This document shows, piece by piece, positions 51,111-60,070 of a stretch of 64,000 nt of DNA (position 1 is its first letter; the number at the start of each line of letters is the position of its first letter). The DNA is taken from assembly GCA_023382975.1 (NCBI GenBank), contig JAHDXO010000003.1:46632-110631 (forward strand), read 5' to 3'. The notes under the pieces were generated by a model. It saw only the letters and a program-made list of their open reading frames with translations. It did not search any database and had not been told where the DNA came from. The stretch comes from Pirellulaceae bacterium (GTDB taxonomy: Bacteria; Planctomycetota; Planctomycetia; Pirellulales; Pirellulaceae). A program made the translations under genes and the position numbers.

Positions 51111-53120
51111 TCAGTTCAACTTGACCATCGAACCCTTGACTTCGTTGATGCCACTGGCTTGGGAGATGATCAATGCCGACTTGGTTTCGACTTTGGCATC
51201 GCCCTCGACGGTGATCGTCACCGACTTGATCGACACCGACGCGGGTTCGATCTTGATCGTCGAACCACCCACCGTCAGCGTGATGCTGGTATCCGACGAG
51301 ATCTCGATCGGGCCGCTGACACCGATCTTCTGCGAACCGGACACGGTCAGGTCGTCGTTGGCGCCGATGCTGGCCGAGCGGTTGGCGCCCACGGTCAGCG
51401 TCCGGTTGTTGCCCGCCTCGATCGTTTGGTTGTTCCCCACGGTCAGATTGTGGTTGTTGCCGATGGTGATGGTTTGATTGTTCCCGATGTCAACGGTCTG
51501 GTTGTTGCCGACCGTCTCCGAATCGTCCACGCCGATCTTGTCGGTGCGGTTGTTGTCGATCGTGTTGCGCAGATCGTGTTTGATCTTCGAGTCCTTGTCG
51601 TACTGGCCGTGCTCGCGGATCAGTTCGGTGCCCTTCGTGTCGTCGAAGACGTATTCGTTGTAGCCGCCGCCGCCCTTGGAACTGTTGGATTTCATGCCGT
51701 ACAGGTTCTTCGACTTCGGCAGTTCGAAGGGCGGCATGTTCTCGGCGTGGTAGACGCGGCCGATGATGATCGGCTTGTCGGGATCGCCTTCCAGAAAGTC
51801 GACGATCACTTCCTCGCCGATCCGAGGCAGCAGCATCATGCCCCACCCCTTGCCGGCGTGGACCTGCGAGACGCGGATCCAGCACGACGAGTTTTCGTCG
51901 CGTTTTCCTTCGCGGTCCCAGTGGAACTGGACTTTGACGCGGCCAAAGTTGTCGGGGTAGATCTCCTCGCCCGGCGGTCCCGTCACGATCGCCGTCTGGC
52001 AGCCACGCACAACGGGTTTCGAGGTCGCGCGGGTGGGCCGGAAGACGACCGAATCGGGCACGCACGAGAACGAGTTCTGGTACGTCGCCCCCGACGAGTC
52101 GCCTCCCGTTTCGTAACCCAGCGGCTCGGCCGCATCGTGCCGGACCGCCGTGATGACGTAACCCTTTCCTGTCTCGCTGCCGGAACGGTGCTGGCCCACG
52201 GTGAATTTGTATCCGGGGCAGAACGATTTGCACGTGCCGGTGCCGCGAACCGTGTCGTAACCTAGTTCTTGCTCCTCCATGCGCACCTTGGCCAGTGGGG
52301 CGCCGTCCCCCGTCGTGCCGTAGTCGCCGGGATAGTCGTAGTATTCGTACTTGTCCACGCCCGGCAACTGGACCACGGTCTGTTCGTTGGTCATCAAATT
52401 GTTGCTGGGCGTTTCGAAATTAAAGTCCGTATGCGCCCACTTGCCCGTGCGGAACTCGTAGTCGTGCTCCCAGGCGGTCACGTGATCGGCGACCGCGGCG
52501 GTGCCGGAATCACGGGGAAAATCCACCTCGCTCTCCGCACATTTCTCGTAGCCGGTCTTCTGATCGGCCAACACCAGCGTGTGCTTGCCTTGCTCGTGCT
52601 TGAAGAAGTAATAGATGCCTTCCTGTTCCAGCAGACGCGAGACGAAATCGAAGTCCGTTTCGCGGTACTGGACGCAATACTCCCGCTCCGGATGCGAGCC
52701 CTTGATCTTCGCCTTGTCGAAGTCGCTGAAGCCCAAGTCGCCGAAGATCTGCTCGACGATGTCCGGAACCTTCTTCTTCTGGAAGATCCGGCAGTCCGAG
52801 GTGCGAGTCAGAAACCAAAGCCACGGAACGACGCGGGCCCGGTAGTTGCGGCGGCCTTCGTCGTCCTCGTCCCCGGCCGAAAAACGGCTGACAAATCCGT
52901 TGAAATACCGCACGCTGCCATCGGCGCGATCGACCGTGAACGTCACGTTCTTTCCCACCAGATCCTTGGCCGCGATCGCCGCGTTGTCCGAGATCATCTC
53001 CAGGTCGAATTGAAACAACCGCGACATTTCCTCGTGGCCCTGAAATGCCGTTAGCAACAGTTCGTCCTCGCCCAGTGGCGTGTAGAGCTTGAGCGAGCGA
53101 GTCGCCTGCTTGAGTGTCAT
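51111..53120 (-). CDS. vgrG: VgrG spike protein (TssI type)
   Basis: A 669-residue VgrG of standard length. The gp27-like part reads FQFDLEMISDNAAIAAKDLVG and RETDFDFVSRLLEQEGIYYFF. The gp5 OB fold reads GKGWGMMLLPRIGEEVIVDFLEGDPDKPIIIGRVYH. The C-terminal beta-helix is built of repeats such as NNQTVDIG and NNQTITIG. There is no extra effector domain; the tip is probably capped by the PAAR-like part of the Rhs. It heads the block. No baseplate or sheath gene is in the window, so this is an orphan VgrG island. AAGGAACCGAAG precedes ATG 53120. Confidence 0.95.
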   Translation of the reverse strand: MTLKQATRSLKLYTPLGEDELLLTAFQGHEEMSRLFQFDLEMISDNAAIAAKDLVGKNVTFTVDRADGSVRYFNGFVSRFSAGDEDDEGRRNYRARVVPWLWFLTRTSDCRIFQKKKVPDIVEQIFGDLGFSDFDKAKIKGSHPEREYCVQYRETDFDFVSRLLEQEGIYYFFKHEQGKHTLVLADQKTGYEKCAESEVDFPRDSGTAAVADHVTAWEHDYEFRTGKWAHTDFNFETPSNNLMTNEQTVVQLPGVDKYEYYDYPGDYGTTGDGAPLAKVRMEEQELGYDTVRGTGTCKSFCPGYKFTVGQHRSGSETGKGYVITAVRHDAAEPLGYETGGDSSGATYQNSFSCVPDSVVFRPTRATSKPVVRGCQTAIVTGPPGEEIYPDNFGRVKVQFHWDREGKRDENSSCWIRVSQVHAGKGWGMMLLPRIGEEVIVDFLEGDPDKPIIIGRVYHAENMPPFELPKSKNLYGMKSNSSKGGGGYNEYVFDDTKGTELIREHGQYDKDSKIKHDLRNTIDNNRTDKIGVDDSETVGNNQTVDIGNNQTITIGNNHNLTVGNNQTIEAGNNRTLTVGANRSASIGANDDLTVSGSQKIGVSGPIEISSDTSITLTVGGSTIKIEPASVSIKSVTITVEGDAKVETKSALIISQASGINEVKGSMVKLN

Positions 53121-53475
53121 CTTCGGTTCCTTCAAAGCGTATCCGCGAGCCGGAAAATCACGTGGTCTTCGATCGAGCGCAGTCTAAACCTTGTCTCTCA
53201 AGGCCGCAACAGAACGGTTCATGGACCCGGTCGCAGAGACCGCGGCCCAGAGACAAACTGGCCCGATACTCCGTGGCTGATGCGCCATGCTTCGCGCCGG
53301 ATTTCTGGCCACCCAACGCGCAACTCCGAAAGGGCCTTGCACCCGTTATCGCCGCGAGTGATCGCCTGGTTACGTGAAATCCGACCTGCGCGAGCAGTTT
53401 TCGGTCAAACAAGTGGGAGTGGTTGGCGGAGAATGCCCGAGCTTGGTCCTTGAGCCAGCATCCGCGTTTCCCGCG
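53121..53475. other. Intergenic region upstream of vgrG
   Basis: About 355 bases between the vgrG start and the fur stop, both on the minus strand. It should contain the promoter of the six-gene block and the end of the flgM-fur transcript. I see no gene, no strong hairpin with a T tract, and no repeat. Confidence 0.5.
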
Positions 53476-53979
53476 TCAGATCTGGTCCACTTTTCGCTTC
53501 GGGCGGCGGCGCGAGGCGATGCAGTCTTGGCAGGTGCCGTAGATAATCAGGCGGTGGCCCGTGACGCGGAAACGCTGCTCCTCGGCCACCCGGTTGCGCA
53601 ACTCGATCAGTTCGTCGCTCTGGAACTCGATCAGCTTCTGGCAGCTTTTGCAGTACAGGTGATCGTGCTGCGGGTAGCCGTAATCGTGCTCGTACACGGC
53701 GCGCCCGTTCAGCTCGAACTTCCTCAGCAACCCCGCATCGACGAACTCGGCCAGCGTTCGATAAACCGTGGGCCGGCTCACGTAGCCGTCCGACCCCTTG
53801 GCTGGCAGTTGGGCAATCAATTGGTCCGCGTCGAAGTGTTCGTGGTGGCTGAAGATGTGCTCGACCAGAACCCGCCGCTGCTCGGTGTTGCGCATCCCTC
53901 GGCTCTGGAGATATTCCTCGAAGCGTTCCCGCGGCGAGAGGGACACTTCCACCGAGCCGAGTGAATAGTTCTTGCCCAT
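53476..53979 (-). CDS. fur: Fur-family metal-dependent regulator
   Basis: A 167-residue Fur/PerR-type protein. Winged helix: YLQSRGMRNTEQRRVLVEHIF and SRPTVYRTLAEFVDAGLLRK. Regulatory metal residues include HHEHFDADQL and HDYGYPQHDHLYC. Two CxxC pairs (CKSC and CQDC) form the structural zinc site. Whether it senses iron or peroxide cannot be read with confidence, so fur is the generic name. Its ATG lies one base after the flgM stop, so it is translated with flgM. A candidate target promoter lies at 19966-20006. Confidence 0.92.
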   Translation of the reverse strand: MGKNYSLGSVEVSLSPRERFEEYLQSRGMRNTEQRRVLVEHIFSHHEHFDADQLIAQLPAKGSDGYVSRPTVYRTLAEFVDAGLLRKFELNGRAVYEHDYGYPQHDHLYCKSCQKLIEFQSDELIELRNRVAEEQRFRVTGHRLIIYGTCQDCIASRRRPKRKVDQI

Positions 53980-53980
53980 T

Positions 53981-54262
53981 TCAGTACGACATCTCGTCTA
54001 GCAGCCGGCCGACCGCCACTTCCAGCTTGTCGCCCGATTCGTAAATGCCCGCAGCGATCTCGGCGCGGATTTGTGCTACCCGATCCGCCCGAATGTCCGG
54101 CATGTCGTGTACGCGGCTGATCAGATCGGCCTCCGAGGAGATTTCGACTTCGTCTACGCCCCACCACGAGTCCATTTGCGGCGCCGATTCCGCAGCTCTC
54201 ACCCGGTGCGGACCTTGGATCGATTGCGCGCCGTGAAGATGATTGACACCGTTGATCTGCAT
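53981..54262 (-). CDS. flgM: Anti-sigma-28 factor FlgM-like
   Basis: A 93-residue protein. The C-terminal half VDEVEISSEADLISRVHDMP and QIRAEIAAGIYESGDKL then RLLDEM has the FlgM pattern that binds sigma-28 (FliA). The N-terminal half is polar and probably unstructured, as expected for an export signal of the flagellar system. No flagellar gene is in the window. It precedes fur in a two-gene operon. Of three in-frame ATGs, 54262 has the best spacing to GGGGAG. Confidence 0.85.
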   Translation of the reverse strand: MQINGVNHLHGAQSIQGPHRVRAAESAPQMDSWWGVDEVEISSEADLISRVHDMPDIRADRVAQIRAEIAAGIYESGDKLEVAVGRLLDEMSY

Positions 54263-54815
54263 GATTCCCATTCTCCCCGAGGTCATCGAGTCTCGGCTCA
54301 TCCGGTCGAGGGTCCGCCGGAGTCTTCTAATCCAAGCCGAATTCTCAACTTAGTAGTATAACATCCAGGCGATTCCCGTGGCGTCGCATTCCATGTCCGT
54401 TGACGATTAGCACTGTCCGTGGCTGGGGACTGACCTCGCGAACGCGTTGATGAAGACACTCCCGTTATCGTCCGCAGCGCAGAGTGATTGCAGTCAATTC
54501 AGCCAAGGACTCCTTGTAAGGGTGACCGGTATTCTCGCTGTTTATACCATCTGCTCGGGTTGCGAGCGACCGGTCCCTACGACCGGGAGCTGGAGTCTAC
54601 GAAATGGAACGATCGCCCGCAAGATTGATCCACTGGTAAGATGCTTGCGCAGAACAGTTGACCGCAGATGGAGGGTTTGGGAGATTTGGGAGGATTTGAT
54701 TGCGGTGTGAATCCTCAATTCCTAGCCGAATTCCTGAAGAACTTCGGTCGATCCAAGTGATTCCGAGGCTTCGCGGCCTCGAATATGCCAGTTTTGCTCG
54801 GCATTCGTCCAGGCA
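54263..54815. other. Intergenic region, no gene recognised
   Basis: About 550 bases between flgM and the terminator of the cadherin-like gene. Only short frames without ribosome-binding sites occur (for example 54447-54710 plus), and their codon use is unlike the neighbours. It should hold the flgM-fur promoter. Nothing else is seen. Confidence 0.5.
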
Positions 54816-54857
54816 CAAAAAGACCGCGGATCGAGCATTTCCATGCCCGATCCGCGG
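54816..54857 (-). terminator. Rho-independent terminator of the cadherin-like gene
   Basis: On the minus strand, CCGCGGATCG (54857-54848) and CGATCCGCGG (54833-54824) pair perfectly across a 14-base loop, followed by TCTTTTTG. It begins 25 bases after the stop codon of the cadherin-like gene. The stem is 10 GC-rich pairs, so this is a strong factor-independent terminator. Confidence 0.85.
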
Positions 54858-54882
54858 CCGAGTCGGAATCCCCCTGGGTAAG

Positions 54883-57800
54883 CTATTGGACGGAAATCGC
54901 GATACGATTGCTAGCCGTCTGGACGCCGCCCAGTCCGTTGTGCCCGAGATCGTTGGTCAGGATATCAAGGAAAGCATCTCCCACGAAGTCCGTCTCGGGC
55001 GTGAAGATCAGGCCATTCAGCAATGCGTTCAATTCGGCCAGGCTGCCCGTGAATTCGGTCTCGCTGAGCGAGCCGCCCTCGGCCGCCAATTGCACGGTCA
55101 ACGAATCGTCGCCGGCATCCACATCGCTAATCGTAATCGCATTTCCGTTGACCAACGAGAATGTCAGCGGCTGGTTCACCTCGGTCGTCTGAGGCCCGGG
55201 AACTTGATTCACCGGCGCCTCGTTGACGTTCAGCACGGCGATCACCAGCGCCTGTTCGACGCTCAAGCCGCCAGCGTCGGTGCTCCGCACGCGGATCGAG
55301 TACGTGTCCTTGGTCTCGAAGTCCAGTTCCACCGCCGTCCGCAGTTGGTTGCCGTCGATCGTAAACGCGGCGTTGTCATCGTCGCCATCGCCTTCGACCA
55401 GACTGTAGGAGTGCGAGTCGCCCGCGTTCGGATCGTCCGTCGTGAACTCGCCCACGACCGTGCCGATCTCGACATTCTCCGGCACGCTATCCGGCGACAG
55501 CGACACCTCACTCGGTGCTTCGTTCGCCACGACCAGCAGGGTCTGCTCGACCGACAGACCGCCCGAGTCCATACTGCGGACGCGGATCTGGTAGGTAGTC
55601 TGTGACGACAGATCCAGTTCGGCGGCGATCTTCAATTCCTGGCCGTCGATTTCAAACGCGGCGTTGTCGTCGTCGCCGTCGCCTTCGACCAGACTGTACT
55701 CGTGCGTGTCCCCGGCATCCGGATCGATCGTGGTCAACTGGCCGACGACGTCGCCCACTACCGATCCCTCCGACACGATGTTGGGCGCCAGTTGGATGCC
55801 TTCCGGCTGTTCGTTGACATCGATCACTGTGACCACCAAAGCCTGTTCGACGCTCAGGCCACCCGCATCGGTGCTCTGCACGCGGATCGAGTACGTGTGT
55901 TTGGTCTCGAAGTCCAATTCAACCGCCGTCCGCAACTGGTCGCCGTCGACGATGAATGCCGAATTGTCGTCGTCGCCGTCGCCGGAGACCAGGCTGTACG
56001 TGTGGCTGTCACCCGCGTCCGGATCTTCGGTGGCCAGCACACCGACCACGGACCCAATCTCGGCGTTTTCGGGCACGTTGTCCGGCGAAAGAGAAACGGA
56101 GGTGGGAGCCTCATTCACAGCGGTGACGTTGACCACCAGAATCTGCTCGACGCTCAAGTCGCCGCTGTCGGTGCTGCGAACGCGGATCGAGTAGCTGTCT
56201 TTCGTCGCCGAGTCCAGTTCGACCGCCGTCCGCAACTGGTCGCCGTCGATGATGAACGCTGCATTGTCGTCGTCGCCGTCGCCTTCGACCAGGCTGTACG
56301 TGTGGCTGTCGCCCGCGTCCGGATCTTCGGTGGCCAATACACCGACCACGGTGCCAATCTCGGCGCTATCGGGCACGCTGTCCGGCGAAAGCGAGACGGC
56401 GGTGGGAGCTTCGTTCACGTCGGTCACGGTAACGACCAACGCTTGTTCGACACTCAGACCGCCGCTGTCGGTGCTCCGCACCCGAACCAGGTAAGTGTCC
56501 TTGGTCTCGAAGTCCAATGCGACCGCGGTCCGCAATTGGTCGCCATCGATGGTGAACGCCGAATTGTCGTCATCGCCGTCGCCGGAGACCAAGCTGTACG
56601 TGTGGCTGTCGCCCGCGTCCGGATCTTCCGTGGCCAACACGCCGACCACATCGCCAATCTCGGCGTCTTCGGACACGCTGTCCGGCGACAGGGAGACGGC
56701 GATAGGAGCTTGGTTGGCGACGATCGTCAGCACTTGCTCGACGCTCAGGCCGCCCGAGTCGGTGCTGAGCACGCGGATCTGGAAGGTGCTCTGCGCGGTC
56801 AGATCCAATTCGACCGCGAGTTTCAGTTGGTCGCCGTCAATCTCGAACGAGGCGTTGTCGTCGTCGCCGTCGCCCTCGATCAGGCTGTACGCGTGCGTAT
56901 CGCCGAGATCGGGATCGGTCGTGGTCAATTGGCCGATTGTGTCACCCACCGCCGTGTCGGCTGAGACGCTGCTGGGAGCCAGCAGCACGGCAGACGGAGC
57001 TTCGTTTACATCGGTCACGGACACGACCACGATCTGTTCGACACTCAAACCACCGCTGTCGGTGCTCTGCACGCGGATGGTGTACGCGTCCTTGGTCTCG
57101 AAGTCCAGTTCGACCGCGGTTCGCAACTGGTCGCCGTCGATGGTGAACGCCGCGTTGTCATCGTCGCCGTCGCCGGAGACCAGGCTGTAGGTGTGCGAGT
57201 CGCCCGCGTCCGGATCCTCCGACGCCAAGACCCCGACCACCGTGCCGATCTCGGCATCCTCCGGCACGCTGCCCGGCGACAGGGATACGGCGGTGGGGGC
57301 TTCGTTCACGTCGGTCACCGTGACCACCAACGCCTGCTCGACGCTCAAGCCGCCACTGTCGGTGCTGATCACGCGGATCAGGTAGGTATCTTTCGTCTCG
57401 AAGTCCAGATCGACGGCCGACCGCAATTGGTCGCCGTCGATAATGAACGCGGCGTTGTCGTCATCCCCGTCACCGGCGACCAGACTGTAGGTATGCGTGT
57501 CGGCCGCGTCCGGATCCTCCGTGGTCAAGATACCGACTACCGTGCCGATCTCGACGTTCTCCGGCACGCTGTCCGGCGAAAGGGATACGGCGGTGGGGGC
57601 TTCGTTCACATCGGCGACGTGAACCACCAGCATTTGATCGAAACTCAAGCCGTCGCTATCGACGCTACGGACGCGGACCAGGTAGGCATTCTTCGTCTCG
57701 TAGTCCAGTTCGACCGTTGTCCGCAATTGGTCGCCGTCGATGACGAACGCGGCGTTGTCGTCGTCCCCGTCACCATCGACCAAGCTGTAGGTATGCGTGT

Positions 57801-59412
57801 CGCCGGCGTCGGGATCTTCCGACGTCAAGACACCGACCACGGTGCCGACAGGCGAATTCTCGGGAATCGTGTTCGGCGTCAGCGCGACTGCAGTCGGCGC
57901 CTCGTTGACGTCGGTGACGTTGACCAACAGCGTCTGTTCGACGCTCAATCCCAGCAAGTCGGTGCTTCGCACGCGGATTTGGTACGTTGCTTGGCTTTCG
58001 AAGTCCAAGACCGCAGCGGTTTTTAACGTGGCGCCGTCAATCGCAAACAGGGCGTTGTCGGCACTGCCGGTGCCCGAGACCAATTGATAGGTGTGGACAT
58101 CATCCTCGTCCGGATCGGCGGTTGACAGGATCCCGACCACGGTGCCCACCGGTTCGCTCTCCGGCAGCGTGTTCGCGGACAGCGAGATGCTGACGGGCGC
58201 CGAATTCTCGGGCAGTGCGGGAATGCCGGGCGTGGGCAGGCCGACCGCTTTGCGCAGGAGATCGCTCGCATCCAGCGCACTCAGCGTTCCGTCGCCAGTG
58301 ACGTCGCCGAGGATCGTCGCATCGACCAACGGATAGAGATGCCGCAAGGGCGTCGCAGGGTTGGCGTGCGGTGGATCGACGGCCAAACCGCTATCCAGAC
58401 CGACGCCGACACGGGAGATCAGACGGGCGTCTTCGGCGTCGTAACGCATATTGCGGTTGGCATCGCCGGCGAAGGCGACCACATGGACGGCTTCGTCCGC
58501 GGTGGCCGCCAGCGCCCCGGCGTTGACTTCCAGGGAGGTGATGCGAATCGAGTGGACCTCGCCATAGGGCGCATTTCTCGGGACATTGGCGGTCAACGAA
58601 ATAACGCTCGCCGCCCCGCCCGAAAGCGGTTCCAACGCAAAGAAGGCAATCGTCGCCTCGCCGGGCACGCTCAGATTGACGGTGACTTGGCTGCCTTCGG
58701 GGGCGTCGATTCCCACATCGGCGTCCGTGATCCGCAACATGGCCGGATCGTACGCCAGTTGCAGCAGCAGCGACGTCACGCCCTCCGCAGCGCTGATCTG
58801 AATCGGCAACCCATGCTCCGCCGGCTGTTCGTCGCCCGCCCCCGGAATGTTGACGGGCTGAGCCGGACCGCGGGCGAAATCGGGAAGACCTACAACGACC
58901 GCTGCCGGAGCCGCATTGAACGAGAAGACGAAATCGCCTCCCGCCACGCCATCGCCACTGGGAAAGGCGTCGCTGAACTCGCCGTCCAACAGCGCGCCTC
59001 CATCCAAAGCTTTCAGCCCGTTGTCGGCGCTTCGCAACCGGACGGTGTACGTGTCTTGAGGCAGGACTCCGCCCGTGGCCACGAATCGCAACTGGTTCCC
59101 CTGGATCATCGCCGATCCCGCAATCGAACCAGTCGCTTGCCCGGTCAACGAAATATCCGCCGGCCCCAAAGCGCCGCTCGCGGCATCGAACAAGTTCAGA
59201 ATGCTCGTATCGACGGGCTGATTGAACTCGGCCAAGAACCCGCTTGGGGTGGGGGTCAAGGCCACCACGTTCAAGTCGCCTGCCAACAGCCGACGGTCCT
59301 CCAACCCTTCGCAACGCAGAATGCGGCGAAACGATGGACGCTGCCGCTTGCTGCCCCAAAAACCCTTCGACTTCCGTTTCTTTTCCTTGGCTGAAAGACG
59401 ATCGCGATGCAT
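54883..59412 (-). CDS. Giant surface protein with ten cadherin-like repeats
   Basis: A 1509-residue protein. The N-terminus is basic and has no ordinary signal peptide; it carries RRILRCEGLEDRRLLAGD, an LEPR-type motif common to planctomycete exported giants. Residues about 50-330 hold a SbsA/Ig-like and a cohesin-like domain; a dockerin-like DVTGDGTLSALDASDLLRK comes at about 385-405. Ten cadherin-like repeats follow (about 405-1400), each with DPDAGDTHTYSLV and DGDGDDDNAAF-type calcium motifs and a VNEAP end, then a final domain. It is probably a calcium-dependent adhesin or matrix protein. AAGGAGCAAAGC precedes ATG 59412, and a strong terminator follows the stop. Confidence 0.9.
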   Translation of the reverse strand: MHRDRLSAKEKKRKSKGFWGSKRQRPSFRRILRCEGLEDRRLLAGDLNVVALTPTPSGFLAEFNQPVDTSILNLFDAASGALGPADISLTGQATGSIAGSAMIQGNQLRFVATGGVLPQDTYTVRLRSADNGLKALDGGALLDGEFSDAFPSGDGVAGGDFVFSFNAAPAAVVVGLPDFARGPAQPVNIPGAGDEQPAEHGLPIQISAAEGVTSLLLQLAYDPAMLRITDADVGIDAPEGSQVTVNLSVPGEATIAFFALEPLSGGAASVISLTANVPRNAPYGEVHSIRITSLEVNAGALAATADEAVHVVAFAGDANRNMRYDAEDARLISRVGVGLDSGLAVDPPHANPATPLRHLYPLVDATILGDVTGDGTLSALDASDLLRKAVGLPTPGIPALPENSAPVSISLSANTLPESEPVGTVVGILSTADPDEDDVHTYQLVSGTGSADNALFAIDGATLKTAAVLDFESQATYQIRVRSTDLLGLSVEQTLLVNVTDVNEAPTAVALTPNTIPENSPVGTVVGVLTSEDPDAGDTHTYSLVDGDGDDDNAAFVIDGDQLRTTVELDYETKNAYLVRVRSVDSDGLSFDQMLVVHVADVNEAPTAVSLSPDSVPENVEIGTVVGILTTEDPDAADTHTYSLVAGDGDDDNAAFIIDGDQLRSAVDLDFETKDTYLIRVISTDSGGLSVEQALVVTVTDVNEAPTAVSLSPGSVPEDAEIGTVVGVLASEDPDAGDSHTYSLVSGDGDDDNAAFTIDGDQLRTAVELDFETKDAYTIRVQSTDSGGLSVEQIVVVSVTDVNEAPSAVLLAPSSVSADTAVGDTIGQLTTTDPDLGDTHAYSLIEGDGDDDNASFEIDGDQLKLAVELDLTAQSTFQIRVLSTDSGGLSVEQVLTIVANQAPIAVSLSPDSVSEDAEIGDVVGVLATEDPDAGDSHTYSLVSGDGDDDNSAFTIDGDQLRTAVALDFETKDTYLVRVRSTDSGGLSVEQALVVTVTDVNEAPTAVSLSPDSVPDSAEIGTVVGVLATEDPDAGDSHTYSLVEGDGDDDNAAFIIDGDQLRTAVELDSATKDSYSIRVRSTDSGDLSVEQILVVNVTAVNEAPTSVSLSPDNVPENAEIGSVVGVLATEDPDAGDSHTYSLVSGDGDDDNSAFIVDGDQLRTAVELDFETKHTYSIRVQSTDAGGLSVEQALVVTVIDVNEQPEGIQLAPNIVSEGSVVGDVVGQLTTIDPDAGDTHEYSLVEGDGDDDNAAFEIDGQELKIAAELDLSSQTTYQIRVRSMDSGGLSVEQTLLVVANEAPSEVSLSPDSVPENVEIGTVVGEFTTDDPNAGDSHSYSLVEGDGDDDNAAFTIDGNQLRTAVELDFETKDTYSIRVRSTDAGGLSVEQALVIAVLNVNEAPVNQVPGPQTTEVNQPLTFSLVNGNAITISDVDAGDDSLTVQLAAEGGSLSETEFTGSLAELNALLNGLIFTPETDFVGDAFLDILTNDLGHNGLGGVQTASNRIAISVQ
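55215..58203 (-). repeat. Ten tandem ~300-bp repeats within the cadherin-like gene
   Basis: Ten units of about 300 bases code for the cadherin-like domains. Most are similar enough at DNA level that recombination between them is likely. Units 5 and 9 are divergent (GQLTT instead of GVLATEDPD) and end without the usual VNE linker, so they may mark two rounds of block duplication. Confidence 0.85.
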
Positions 59413-60070
59413 GCTTTGCTCCTTTGCCGCCAAAACGGTTGTGCTACATAGGCAGACCTCCTGTCATGAACCCCGGCGATCCCTGCCGGGAACCTCGAGT
59501 GGGTTGCAAACTTTGTGCCAACCGCAAATTCGCAACGACTCGTCGGCGTTTCAGCCCCGCAAGCGCGCATGGGGGCGTCTAAATCTAACCCGCGTTTGTA
59601 AACGAAGCATCGTCGTTTGAAAAAACTTCCGTTGAGTTAGTTGCTCGAAAGCAGGTACGAGTTCCCCAAGTCGCACGATCGACGTGCTTCGTCGCACCTT
59701 CGTCGAACTGCTGACACCCAAAATTGCCAGGGAATTTTGCCCCGGCGAGGGTTCGAGCCCGATCGATGCCTTCCTGCAAGCTTTGCTGGACAAGAAAGCA
59801 GGACAGTGGACCTTGCCGGCGACGAAGGAATAAGATGGGCAGAAGGAACTTTTCCGCTTGCCCGCCCCCAAAACAAAGGTGCGAAAGGCGACGTTTTTCG
59901 AACGAGCGTGGCGACGGCGGGGGAATGGAACTGGCTCCGAGCAGGGACCGCCGCCGCCCGGGCCTCGCGGGAAAGAAACTGGGCTTGCTGAAACGCGCGA
60001 GCGCGATTACTTAACCGGTCTTCTCAAAGAACCGGTCATCGATCGGATACGCGAATCGAAAGGGGACAAG
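59413..60070. other. Divergent intergenic region between two surface-protein genes
   Basis: About 660 bases between the cadherin-like gene (leftward) and the cohesin/SdrD-B-like gene (rightward). Frames extending the latter upstream to 59858 are basic, low in structure and have no ribosome-binding site. No repeat or named operator is seen; both promoters must be here. Confidence 0.5.

Noticed and set aside
54447..54710. 87-codon plus frame downstream of flgM
   Set aside because: No ribosome-binding site, no motif, atypical codon use.
55215..58203. CRISPR array suspected from regular repeats
   Set aside because: The 300-base period is coding and gives cadherin-like domains; there are no short repeats with unique spacers, and no cas gene is in the window.
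59858..60070. 71-residue extension of the cohesin/SdrD-B-like protein
   Set aside because: No ribosome-binding site; ATG 60071 leads directly to the LEPR-type N-terminus shared by this class.
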